A stretch of 64,000 nt of DNA from contig OX485803.1 of NCBI GenBank assembly GCA_950295325.1, positions 23,748,001 to 23,812,000 on the forward strand. The letters are read 5' to 3'. A model generated the notes under the pieces. It was not told where the DNA came from and did not search any database. It was given only the letters and a program-made list of their open reading frames with translations. Every line of letters begins with the position of its first letter. Position 1 is the first letter of the stretch. The DNA comes from Polytrichum commune. Lineage: Eukaryota; Streptophyta; Polytrichopsida; Polytrichales; Polytrichaceae. This document shows, piece by piece, positions 23,331 to 34,549 of the stretch. The translations under genes and the position numbers were made by a program.

Positions 23331-24519
23331 GGTTGAATTAAGGTGGAATGAACTCTAAAGTGGGCGTTCTTTGCTAAGTACTTGCAGGCAATACATTATG
23401 ATCTTCCCAATTGTAGCGTAATAAATCACATCCATTTCCCAGGGGCATTTGACGATTCCCTGACTGTGTGTGTGAGTGCGAGGTTACGTGTGACAATTCG
23501 TTGGTTACAACTCACAATTAGTGACTCTGAAACTATGAATATTGTTGAAAGAATTAGGGGTTGGACAATTGTGTCATGTCCTCCCTTGTATATTATGATT
23601 TGTATCTCAATGGATTTCACAAAATCAGTCACACCCTGTGCCTGCTTTGTAATAATATCTCTGAATTTTTACACTGGTTGCTAGTTTCCAAACGCAAAAG
23701 CTGACTTTGTGATTTGAAACAGCCTATTTAGTGCTCTTCTGTTGGGCCGTTGAACCATTGATTCGCCAAGGGGTGGCTTCATTTTAAGGTATTTCATTGC
23801 AGTAGTCTATTCATGCTCCCCTCCTTTTTTTACTATAACATAATGATTAGATGCTCTACAGTTTTGTCTCATTATTTGGATTACTCTTCTCAACCTTCCC
23901 TCCTATTTTATTGTAACATAATCTTGGCTTACACCAAAGTCCACTTCCTGGCTGGTTTACAACATTCAAAAACTAAAGCCTGATTGAATGTTTCATCATT
24001 TTCTGCAATAGTCTTTGATACCTTCCCTCCCCTTTCATTGTGGCATAATCCTTACTTGCCCTACAGTCCACTTCCTGCTTGGTTTAGGGTTAAATTGCTT
24101 AGAAATCTGAATATAGCTTCCACGACTTTTAATTCTTGACCTGTAACTCTTGACTTGTAATTTTTGTACTCTCTCAGGAAGGCGAGGGCTTCAACTCCAG
24201 CACTTCAGAAACGACCCCGGATTTTGGCCAACGCGCGTCGCCGTCACACGACCACAACGCACAAGGTCGTTACAACAGGTCACCGCCATCTCACAATCCT
24301 GCACGCTTGTAACATAGAGGCAAGTTCCGCTTGATTCACGGCCTTTTTTTCCCCGTTTTCCTCCTCACTCATGGGAGGCCACACACTGCTCTTATGTTTC
24401 GTGCTTTGTGTTTTTTGAGGTCCATGTGGCCTACTCACTTCAGCTCGTTCAATTCCTCTAGTTTCAGACATTAGGGTTTAGGGTGTGTAGGTGGAAAAGC
24501 TTGCAGAGAGTGTCTCAGT

Positions 24520-27500
24520 ATGGCGGTTGGTGCATGGCCTTCTCTGCAGGGCTTCGGCGACCTGCATCAGAGCACCTTGCGCCATATTCCAAGTGCCGCA
24601 AACCCTAATCCCTCCTTTTTCCTTTCTGGGCCTCTCAGTGCGTTGCTCTCGGCCATAGAATCACAGTGCCGTTTGCAGGATATGGACGACGAGGTGGTGT
24701 ACTACGTGAACATGGATTCCGTAGGGTGGGTGGAGCAGCATGTTAGGCGGCATGTCTACATCGAGCTCAAGTTGGAGTGTACTCGCAACCGCGTTCGGAA
24801 TGAACACAGGGCCAGGGATGATTGGCTCTGCCTCTATTGCAGAGGATCCTTTCCAAGTAAGCTGTGGCTGACAAATCACCGTTGTGGAGGTTGCCCCCAT
24901 GGACCAGTGAACTCTAGAGGGTTAAAGTGGCAACTCCCTGTGTATCCAAATTTGAAGACAGCAAAACAGGGGAAGGATCTTAAGATGGCTTTGCAACGTG
25001 GTGATGTGTGGGAAAACCTGCAAGACGAAGAGGTTGGTTTACTCTGAACCCAGAGCTCCTAGATGTCACGAAACCCCCCCCCGGAGCGCGCGTGCAGTCG
25101 CGTTGGTTTATGGAGGCGACGTTGGAGACCTTGGCGGCCCAACCTGCACCACGCGCAGATTCCACCCCTCAACAATCGCGGCCGCCCACACGGAGCAAAG
25201 CGGCAGCCCCTCCCAGGCAAGAATCTGCCCCTCGCGTGCCCCCTCCCCCAGCCTATGTGGACATTCCGGATGACACAAGCGATGAGGCTCCCGCGCCCCC
25301 TCCCCCTTCGCGGCCTCACAAGCATAGGTATGCTGAAATGGACGGCAGCCACTGCCCCTCCTTTTCGGCACGACAATGGGGACCCAAGCATCGAAACACG
25401 GTGCTGGTGGGGATCAACGCCCACCAAACCCTTCACGATGTGCACAACCCTCAGCTGGTGAGTTTCGGGTACCTCCACCCCACCCCATTCGGGTGACACC
25501 GATACAGAGTCGCAACCCGTTTGCAGAGAATGTTGCCATTGTTCCGCTTCCCGTGGAGGTGCCACGCGGAGAGCCTGCGCCGCCCCGCCCTGCTTCACCC
25601 TCTTCACATTCGCATGTCCAGCCCGATGCGCCACCACCTGCTTCACCCTCTTCGCAGCCGCATGGCCAGCCCGATGCGCCAACGGCACCCGTTACACCTG
25701 TTACGCCTGAGACCCCAAGAGAGGAGCAGGATTTGGCGGGAGGCATTCGAAAGGAGCGACAAACATTCTACCTTAGAGCCGCAAGTGCAGCACGCGGGAC
25801 CGTGACTATGGACGCCCCAAAACCAGCCTTGAGGCCCTCAATCCAACCCCCTCCCTTGTTTTATTTGATTTCGTGTGGATTGATGGAGTTTGATTTAGAG
25901 AGAGGCAAATATGAAGACTTTGAGGCTCAGATTCAGGAATGGAAATCCGCACGGAATTTCATGGACAGGTTGTTTGCCGCAAACGGGAAATTTGGGACTG
26001 CATCACATCAGGTAACGTAAAAATGTTATTTCAATGCCTCCGTAACCTCCTCGAAATTCTTCGAAGTTCTTTGAAATTTTGTATATTCTGCCCCATCACG
26101 TAACATGCTTAAATAGGTGTTGCTGAATCCGTAACATGCTGTCGCCGTAACAACACCTGTATTTGTTGGATGCAGGCCAAATCAAGAGTTACACCGCCAA
26201 TCCAACAGGCTGTGGTGGGGGTCGTGAACAAGATAGATGAAGCCGCCACCGCTGTGGACGTTGAGATCCAGGCTCTAATCACTTACGTGAAGCACATCTT
26301 CGTCATGCGTGATGTGGTGAATGAACGCAAGGAATGGGAGGACAACCGCGAAAAAAAGATTGGCGAAGCCATTGCCAAAGCGATGAAACAATGGGATGAC
26401 GAGCATTACCCGCGCTTGTTGCAAGCAACTTGGGGATGGCATCCTTTCTATTCATCTTTCCTTGTCAATCCTCTTTGCGTGAACTTCATTCCCACATACC
26501 CTTTGTCTCATTCACTTGTGGAAGGTTGGGATGTCAGTGAGGTCGTATTGCAACAAACCCAAGTGGAGCGTGTGTACCCGGTGCCTTGGTCCATCCTTCT
26601 GTTTCGATGTTACCTTAAGTTTCACAGCCTCTTGCCGCCTGTCCTGTTACACCCTCAGAATGGCCTCACTGGAGCCAACATCACGAAATGACTGAAGATA
26701 ACGCAAGAATCTGATGGAGAAGGCCCGCGTACGTGGCAACAGGCCACGTCTTACTTGAAAGAAGAAGGCTTCGTGTTGTATGCGGGGGCCTGGCCAGTGG
26801 ACTCGCAACAACAGTGGGTTGCTGGTGTAGAAGGTGCTTGGAGGGATTTGAGAAATCCCAGTCGTCAATGGTGGGCAGACTTGCGGCATTGGTGCAACAC
26901 AACTCAGTTTAGAGCTGTTCAAGACATGGCGAAACATGACAAGCAGATGTGGATGCAAGTATGGGTGATTCGGGATCCCCCCAGTGCACCTGCAAAATCA
27001 CTTGCACGTTACGAACGGTGGTTGCAATTTCGGGAGGACATGGACATTGGATATGTCCTTGCCAACCCAGGTAAGTATGGTTGAATTTCCCGTAACACGA
27101 TGCATTCCCCGTAACAAGTCCGTAACGGATGGGTCGACTATAACATGGCATGTGTGTATTGTTTCGCAGATGTTATGGTCCCTCCTCCGGAACCCACCGA
27201 GTTTTTGTACGACCTGAGGGCCGTTGCAGAAAATGTCAGCAGGGAACGTTGTGTGCAGTGGGATGTTCATCCTCCAAAAGCAGTCCAACGCGATGTGGAT
27301 GTTCCTGTTCGTGAGGTCGAGGTTACAAATGCCAGCAACTCCGAGGACGTTTGCAAATTAAACCACAGGTTGCGGAGGTTGCGCCTCCTCTAGTGGAACC
27401 TGAATCTGGAGTGCACGTTACGGACTCCCCCTCTACAAATCCAGCCGTGAATGTGGAACCTGCATGGCACATACCTATGACTCAAGAGAGGTCGTTGCAG

Positions 27501-27746
27501 GACTTGCCAAGTCAATTGGATTTGGACTGGCCAGACTCGGTGACACCTACTCCCCCGCCGACCCATGCCGCAACTCGCAATTTGGGGGAGGAACTTAAAG
27601 CAGTGGGGTCATCTCAGATTGTCGACACGGCCGTAGTATTGCCCGTTGACGCATTTGTGGAAGTATCTCAGATTGCACAAGAGGCTGCGACGGATGCCAG
27701 TGGCAGTTGCCCAGAGCGGGTGGAGGACCACTTACATGCAATGTAA
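24520..27746 (+). pseudogene. MULE accessory gene: C2HC zinc finger plus proline-rich protein, interrupted
   Basis: The gene runs towards the transposase gene, as mudrB does towards mudrA in MuDR, but I see no resemblance to MURB itself. The first segment (ATG 24520) has a zinc finger at residues 104-125: C104-x2-C107-x3-F111-x5-L117-x2-H120-x4-C125, the C2H2 spacing with a final Cys. A +1 shift near 25035 leads into a Pro/Ala/Arg-rich segment. Likely introns are 25458-25528, 26012-26175 (CAG/GTAACG to TGCAG) and 27071-27169 (GTAAGT to TTCGCAG); their phases match. Residues after 25800 are Trp- and charge-rich and look like a folded domain of unknown type. A TGA at 26689-26691 and a frame change near 27370 break the frame unless splicing avoids them. 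The function is unknown. Confidence 0.6.
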
Positions 27747-27749
27747 TCT

Positions 27750-28370
27750 AGACTACATGTTAGATACGCGTTACAAGTTTAATATCGCCCGTGCATTGAT
27801 GGACTTGCAGGGAAACCATATTTGGGTTTGTAATACTGATAGAGAGACCGCAAACAATAGACTCCATTCAGCCTGGAAACTGTTGTCGTGACTGTTCAGA
27901 CTCTGTAACCTATGGAAACATTTGTAATCTGTAACAAGTGAAACATTTTCATGATTTGTAATTTGGCATTGGTTTTGGTCTTGGTTTATGGCTATGCACT
28001 ACTAGATACGCGCTAGTTACATGCTAGTTAGGGTTAGCTTTGTACGTAACCATGCGCAAGTTAGACACATGTTACTGATTTACACAGTCCCGCCCAACAA
28101 CAAGTTTTTGGTTAACATGACTGGAGGACTGTTGGTGTTGGTACAAGTGCTATGTGCAATGGCAAGATTTGAAGACCCGCGGGACATATTGAACACTAGA
28201 AAGAATACCCACAAAAATAAGAAATCTATCATTCATTTCAAAACATCAAAAATGTATCATTCATTTCAAAACGTCAAAATTGTATCATCCATTTCAAAAC
28301 TTCAAAAATCTATCATGCATTTCATAACGTCATTAGCAATGTAACATGACAGAGTCCCTATAATGCAAAC
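27750..28370. other. Region between the convergent MULE genes
   Basis: AT-rich 3' flanking DNA of both genes. It contains a four-unit repeat at about 28222-28335 of roughly 30 bp ('tatcattcatttcaaaac' plus a variable part). No gene is visible. Confidence 0.6.
28222..28335. repeat. 30-bp tandem repeat, four units
   Basis: Units contain 'catttcaaaac.tcaaaa' followed by 'tatcat.c'. The array sits between the 3' ends of the two convergent MULE genes. Confidence 0.8.
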
Positions 28371-28374
28371 TAGG

Positions 28375-28705
28375 GAGCCCAACTTGGCCTATACACCTTC
28401 ACTGGTCGTTGGTATGCCAACAACGGTCCGTGTGGAGCAGGTGTGACGGCAGGTGGTGGGGTTATCAGCTGCCGGACCGCCTGAGCATGTCGTCGCCTCA
28501 GTCGGGAGCTCTGCGCTGGTAATAGTGGGCCAGACAACTGAAGCTTCCGGAACATGGAGTCAGCAGTGGAGGCGGGAAGATTGGTTGTGGGCATGCTCAT
28601 CGGCAACACGCTGAGGACTAGTTGGCGGAGTGTAGAATTCCTCGTCGCTGGAGATGTCGTGCTCTGGCCCAATGGCATGAGGGCATCTGCAAAACCATTT
28701 CCAAA
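28375..28705 (-). other. Possible extra 3' exon of the MULE transposase gene
   Basis: On the minus strand an acceptor-like 'ggttttgcag' is followed by two overlapping open frames. One encodes an acidic, Pro/Ser-rich peptide with an 'SSDEEF' patch; the other is a longer Pro/Ser-rich peptide. Either could be a terminal exon if the stop at 28912 is spliced out. This is speculative. Confidence 0.25.
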
Positions 28706-28911
28706 CAGTTGCACTTATGCGAGCTATGTGAAGGGGCTCCATTGGGAGAGTGAAACAACATAGAGACGCTGCAAGGAGGTCACGCCCTTTATATAGGTAA
28801 TGGTGGAAGTTACTCACGCACGTGGGAAAGGCTCACACATGCGATGAGAGCCATAACATGGGCCACTCCTTGGTTACAAGAACATGTTACAAACCGTGGT
28901 TGAAAATCTCT

Positions 28912-31708
28912 CTATCTATGCCGCTCCAGGAAGTCCTTCCTTCGCCTCAGAGACATGTTACAGCCATCATCGATGGGGCTGAAATGCAGCTCCACTTGCG
29001 ATGGCTCCACCAAGCCATGTTTCATTTGCACCAACAGGGTTTGTTGTTTTCCCCGGACGTTGTGGAAGTCGGCTAGAAGATGTTTTAGCAAGAAAGTATT
29101 GCCTCTGGCCGCATCCATGAATTCAGTTGCTAGGTTTCGGACACTGGTTTCCAGATCGTGCACACCTGGGGCGATGCGATCGCCATTAGTGCCATGGTGA
29201 CCCGTTGCGGGAGTGGAAGATGGTTCCGTATCCTGACAATCCTCTGGGAAATGTACGACTGGATCCAACATGTTGGCACGTCCTCCCTCACATGTGCCTG
29301 CAAGGGATCCACAATAACGTGTAATTGTTCCTTCAGCAAGTTCCGGATGGAGTATCATCAGGACTTTAATATGATGTTTACATATGTTCCCCTTCAGCGC
29401 CCACACGCAATCACAACAACCCCACTCACAATCTGGGCTGTAGACAGAGAACAATTTAGTTGGGTTGGTCTTCGATGTTACCAATGCTGGACCGTCGTCT
29501 GTAATGGGGAGGGTGACACAACTATCAGGAATTTCTCTGGCTTTGAGCATTGCATTTATAACAAATTACTCTTGTTTCAAGTTTGGGACGAACCCGTGTT
29601 GTTTCCACATTGCCTGGTACCAATAATGGGAGAGAATTTCCTCTGTCAACTCGTATATGACCCAATCCAAGCGACATCCATGCGTTCTACCTTTTGATGC
29701 ACGCAAGGTGGCTTTAAGGTTAGAGTGGTAGCTTTTAATTGCTGCATTTGTGTCCTGTTCTATATATGGCAAGTTATGATGTCCAACAACCCACATATGA
29801 GTCTTGTCTGCCCATTGTTTGTCAAAGTAAGCCCAGAAATTGCTCACAATGGGAAAGCTATCTCTAAGAGCATTCATTTGTCGAATGGCCCAAGGCCCCA
29901 TTGTATCTCCTGGGGGGCACTTTGTGTCATACATAATACGACCCAATCCCTTTAGCACTCCAGCCCGTATTGCATGGTCTTTGATTTTGGCTACCGCTTG
30001 CTTCAACCATGCACGACGAACATGCCACAAGCACAGGAATACTTTAACTCCAGGCCACACGGACTATAGCCCTCCAATCTCAGCTTGCGCACAATCTGTG
30101 ATGAACGCATTCGGGGCCCAATCATGTTGTAGGGACGCCAACTTTTGTGCGAGTGCCTTCATCAATGGCTCAAGATCAGGTTGCTTGGAACTAGAAGTAA
30201 TAATGTACGCCACGGGCACTCCATTCAGCCAGTTATCAAAGACCATCAAGGTGTACAATGGAAACTGCAACGGAGCAAAAAATTGGCATGTTACGTCAAT
30301 GGAGAAATATAACCCAAAAAAACCACAAGTGTTGCAACAAACAAGTTAGCAGTGTAATATGCTGACAATGAGTCCATAGTAACAACAAACCTTGTTCTCA
30401 TTAGTTGCAAATGTGGCGTCAATGGAGACGGTTTTTTTGTACCCGTGCTTCAGCATCATTTCCGCTTGCCAAGATGTTTGGATGCCAATTGTGAATAGAA
30501 TGTTGTTACGTGTAATAGCTCCCCGAACATGTACTTCTGACTCCTTGTAGTATAACACGAGAGCGGGATGTTCATGCATCCACATGCGCACAGATTTTGT
30601 GTCATTGTTGTTACGTTTGTATGTTTCTATTGCTAGGCGCCCTGTGACGTTACAGATGTCTTGCTCCGAAATGAAAAGGTCTTTGGTGAGCTTCTTCTCC
30701 CGCTCGCAGACTTCCATGAAGCATTTTCTATGTTTTCCCATTATTTGGGGATAGACAAACCCAAATGCAGATGACACATGATGAATTCCTGGACTTGCTC
30801 CGAGAGATGGCTGGAGAATCTGCTCTTATGGCCAATCTTTGTAGACCCATGGCAAAATATCCCATTTTGGTTCACATGTAACATCTGATGGTATGTTATT
30901 TCTGCAACTTCGGGCTCCAGGTACAATTGTTTGACAACAAATCCACACTGGCACTCCCTCCGTTGACATGATCCACGTATCCTCGCTGATGTGCGTGGCC
31001 CTGTGTGACCTTTTCCGTTTGGAACATATTTGCCCTTGACGTTAAGTTTTCGTTTCTTCTGGTACATGTCCTTCGTAACCACTAGTATGTGCGAGGCATT
31101 GTCATTTGGCCCATACTGACAATGAAACCTGGTAGTAGGGCATGGAGTCAGAAACATGTGATGGGAGTGCAATCCACATAAAACTTGGAACTTATCATTT
31201 TCAAATTTGTAACATGAGATCATGGACAATGGAATTCAGAATACATGTTTCAAACACACCTCATGACAGCGGAATAGTTGTTCCAACAGGGGAACGTAAG
31301 TTTCCCCTGTTGGTTCGAAGGAGTGCCCTGGCAAACAAACTTGCAGGGTCCATCTACGCGAGCCTCCTCACCTTTCACGAAATCAGGCACTCTTACCCAT
31401 GGTATGTAAGCTACCGAAATGCTCCCTTGAGTCCTGGGATCGTCCCTCCTCCCTTTCGCGCGGATCTGGGTTGCCCAAGTGAGATCCTTGTGCATGAAAG
31501 TGCCTTGCTCGGGTGTCTGAACTAAACCACGGAGCCACTCAAGCTCCACCTTGTGCACCTCCTGGTATGTGGACGCATACGAAGGCTCTAGGCGGTTTGG
31601 CATACGAGGTGGCCTTTGGGAGGCAACATGCTCATGTGCAAGAAGCTGTGCGTCGGTATGCAATGCAGTAGAAGACTCAACAACGGCGTCACAAACATAA
31701 TCACCCAT
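28912..31708 (-). pseudogene. MULE transposase (MULE DDE domain plus SWIM zinc finger), degenerate
   Basis: Translation from ATG 31708 gives an N-terminal segment to 31260, an intron of uncertain boundaries, then a Cys/His-bearing DNA-binding-like segment (about 31195-30780). The DDE part follows: 'SIDATF' (first Asp at 30418-30420), an intron 30390-30265 (GTTTGT to GTTGCAG, phase 0), 'FITDCAQAE' (second Asp at 30094-30096), a C-x2-H motif in 'FLCLWHVRRAW', and 'DTNAAIKSYH' at about 29748-29720, where the usual family Glu is Lys. A SWIM finger (C-x-C...C-x-H, 'CDC' and 'ICKHH') lies at about 29420-29365. Breaks are a one-base frameshift near 30780, an in-frame TAG at 30066-30064 and an in-frame TAA at 29568-29566. 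The frame is otherwise continuous from 30264 to the TGA at 28912. Confidence 0.85.
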
Positions 31709-32385
31709 TGAAGCCCTTTATCTGTAACCCAAACTTTCACACACTTGCTCCAAATCTGACTGAAATTCGTTTTTACCTCTTTATACCTCTATGGAAGACG
31801 CTGAATTGCGGCTCAAATGCGACCCCTCCAATAATTGAAGAACTGTGAAACCAGATCTGGAACTAAGAAACCAGATCTGTGAGCGCACGGCAGTGTTTGT
31901 GGAAAGAACGCAGGGGCTGGTCTTCATCCCTTACTTCTTCCCTACTCGCCCTAAACCCACCAGGAAGTGGAGGACACTATAGTGCACATACTGATTAGAT
32001 TTGTGTAGAATGCGGAGGGAGGGTTGAATGGACTGTTGCACCGAAAGATGAAATCCGAAACCAAAGAATGTTGCGATCCGAAACCACATAATGATGAAAT
32101 CCGAAACCAAAGAATGCTGCGATCCGAAACCAAAGAATGATCCAAAGTGTGGTTTAGGTTTTCAGGTTTTCAAAAGATTGTGGTGCAACATTCGTGTTGA
32201 GATCCTAACCCTACCCGCAATCCCTGCATCATTGTCGCAATCCCTATCCATGCTTCAATGTCGCAATCGAAGTGTTGTATTCCATTGCGGCAGAGATCCT
32301 CACTTGCAAGTTACAAAGAAAGAGCCGCCATATCGGTGGGAGGAGGTGTTTGAAATTCAAAATGTTCAAAATCAGGTGGGAAGAT
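31709..32385. other. MULE right subterminal region and transposase leader
   Basis: This stretch holds the promoter and leader side of the transposase gene. Weak homology to the left end is visible around 32215-32385, for example 'caacacttcgattgcg' in antisense. A 24-bp minisatellite lies at 32046-32141. Confidence 0.6.
32046..32141. repeat. 24-bp minisatellite near the right MULE end
   Basis: Five units of alternating 'gatgaaatccgaaaccaaag' and 'gttgcgatccgaaaccaaag' type. The core 'atccgaaacca' occurs five times. Its sequence is unrelated to the 25-bp array at the left end. Confidence 0.85.
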
Positions 32386-32710
32386 GCCGGCCATGAAGTC
32401 CATCTGGCCATGATGGGTGATGATGGGTGATGCCGGGCATGGTTTCCATCTGGCCATGATGGAAACACATGGCATGTGCCCGTAACATGCTGGCGGGATG
32501 CATGATGGGGCCTCGACGGTGAGGGGTCGCGGGGAGCTAACAGCGTGGCGCTCCACCGTGGCCTCGGGGGGTGGGTGGCGCCTGCAGTGCCAAGCTGGCA
32601 GCATCCCGGCGTCAGTGAGGAGCGGGCCGGTGGAAGGCGGGTTGCAGGCGAGGGCGGGTCCCGGCTGCTTCGGAGCTTCTGACCTGCACGCCTCTAGCAC
32701 ACATCGGTAA
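32385..32710 (-). repeat. MULE right terminal inverted repeat, inner part
   Basis: Reverse complement of about 21757-22085 with only a few mismatches (for example 'cctctagcac' against 'cctctggcac'). It is separated from its outer 44 bp (36005-36048) by the Harbinger insertion. Confidence 0.9.
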
Positions 32711-32789
32711 GAGCATCCCCACCAGACCGGGCACCGCCCTGGGCATAATTGCACCGGTGGCACCCCGGGCATAGTGTGGGTTTACCCGA

Positions 32790-32950
32790 CATATTGTTGG
32801 AGCCCACTAGTTCAAGTACATGCCCCTCTTCGAGGCCGGCCCCCGCCCGGTATTACCCCCTTGCCCGATTCCATTAGCCTTGCCCGATGTCTTGCCCGGA
32901 TACCGATTCCGTACCCGATGTGTTGCCCGATTCCCTACCCGATCCCTTTC
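32790..32950. repeat. Subterminal CCCGAT motif cluster of the nested Harbinger element
   Basis: 'tgcccgat' and 'tacccgat' variants occur about six times within 100 bp, close to the left terminal repeat. Related 'acccga' copies occur near the right end at about 35846 and 35861. Such clusters often bind element-encoded proteins. Confidence 0.6.
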
Positions 32951-32972
32951 GGTTCTCCGCCCCGGAAATATA

Positions 32973-33602
32973 CTAAAATCCCTCGTTAACTAATTCACTG
33001 ATTAACTAATTCATCTCCATTGCTCGTGTGCTTCCAAAGCCAATAGTGGACTTGCAATGCTTCTACCGTGGGTTACTAGCAGCTTAGGCAGAAAATACAC
33101 AATGAGTTTTCTCAAGAACTCTTGAAATAGGAGTTCAAAGACCTTGGGTGTTGCCTACTCAAGTTAGCAACTATCATCTTATCTAAATTCCCTACTAACT
33201 TTCGAAAACTAATAATTCCATTCACACCAAAGAGTTATTTAATAAGAAACTAGACAACCAATGATGCATGACATTTAGCATCACTAAGCTTTAATGTAGG
33301 TGGACCAACATCAACCATGTCCATTCTACACTAATAACCCTAATTCTCATTAAGTTCCCAATGATAAGTGCAGTTTTCCAAGTAGTACCCAAGTGAAAAA
33401 AAATGTATTTTAGATGTACATAACATAGATGAAAGGAATTTTAGCATTAACTTACCTTTATAATATGATACAACGGAGATTCTAAATGTCGCATTATCGA
33501 GCGTTGTACTCATATAAAAGAAGGAGTTTTGAGATTAAAAAGTTGGGTCTTGCAAAAAATGTGTCGTAATATTGAGGGTGTCATATTAACGAGGTTCGAC
33601 TG
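32973..33602. mobile_element. Pogo/Tc1-mariner-like TIR fragment
   Basis: The right end reads, on the minus strand, CAGTCGAACCTCGTTAAT and is bordered by TA (33603-33604). The left end, about 32971-33010, reads TA then a degenerate 'ccctcgttaactaattc'. This end style, a CAGT...CCTCGTTAA start beside TA, is familiar from pogo/Tigger-type elements. The interior shows no transposase. The left boundary is approximate. Confidence 0.5.
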
Positions 33603-33604
33603 TA

Positions 33605-34549
33605 GAACCCTGGTCTCTCCTTTCTTTTGTGTGCAGTGGTAGGATAAGGGCCGTACGTTGGGTTTGCACTACTAGGGTCCACATCCAAAAACTCTCCAGA
33701 ATGTAGCGATCCTTATTAGTGGAGAGCCAAGAATGTCGCGATCTCTGTACAGAGTGTACTCGGACCACATACTTTATACCTCCGAAGTGGTAATTTGTGG
33801 CGTCGCAATAATTTGGGACATAGTATAATAAATGATGATGCCCATGAGTTCGGGGCACGGTCTGGTAAAGGAAGGGAAAGGAAAGGAAAGAGTGTCCAAT
33901 ACATATAAGTGGGGATAACTGCATACACAAAAAACCTTAAAATAATATGAACTCAAATATTCGACACTGTTAGTTGATTCGACACCGAAGGCCACTCTGA
34001 AGACCCCGACGCAGTGATCAGGGAGAGTTTTAGGCATGATCGGTTGAGATCCTAATGTTTGCAAGTCCAACCGGTTACATCATGTTGACATCCTTAGGGT
34101 TCTCCTTCGCTAAACTGGGGTATATTCCTCTCTATACAGTCCTCCAGAAGATATGACTTTGTTAGATTTTTTCTTCTCGTCTCCAATTATTTCTTCAACT
34201 CGAGACAGTGGTTTCAGAAGCTTGAGCGAGTTGGCAAGTGTGTGAGCATGCACACAAATTGAAGCGTTACAATCTCAGCATAAGACAGGACTCTGCCAAT
34301 GATTACATGGTCCCATAACCGTCGTCAAAACCCCAAGTTGCAGGTATAAAGGAAAAAATTCATGGAGCTCCAGGGAGCTGGAGCATGGCGTGGTTTGTGT
34401 TTGTGTTTGAGTTTGAGTTTGTTGACGCCGCGTTTGAAGAGACGTTGCATAACATTGCACATTGGAATCCAATTAAGACAAATGAATTGCAGACATAAAT
34501 CAGGAATACAAATACATAATTATGAGCCTAACTCTAACAAATACATAAT
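33605..34549. other. Interior of nested Harbinger element without a gene
   Basis: Short ORFs only (up to 114 aa, minus, 33586-33930) with no DDE or other motif. In complete relatives this half would be expected to carry the transposase. Confidence 0.5.

Larger units (their letters stand above)
22086..24519. other. MULE left subterminal region with minisatellites
   Basis: About 22090-22270 has patchy homology to the right end. At 22486-22683 there are about eight 24-26-bp units built on 'aaacttggattgttgc' followed by 'tgcactt'. From about 22650 a roughly 310-bp unit is repeated (about 22650-22960, 22961-23270, with partial copies at 23271 and 23750). It shares 'cttgattcgccaaca', 'ggtggcttcattttaaggta', 'actgtaacatgatgactag' and 'cattcaatctt'. 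The stretch ends in a leader-like region before the accessory gene. Confidence 0.7.

Noticed and set aside
25059-25688. 209-aa minus-strand ORF
   Set aside because: Antisense shadow of the Pro/Ala/Arg-rich accessory gene segment of the MULE.
24520-31708. The possibility that in-frame TAG, TAA and TGA codons reflect a variant genetic code
   Set aside because: The SAHH and RRM-like genes end in TGA at the expected C-termini, and all three stop codons appear as lesions only in transposon genes. Decay is the simpler explanation.
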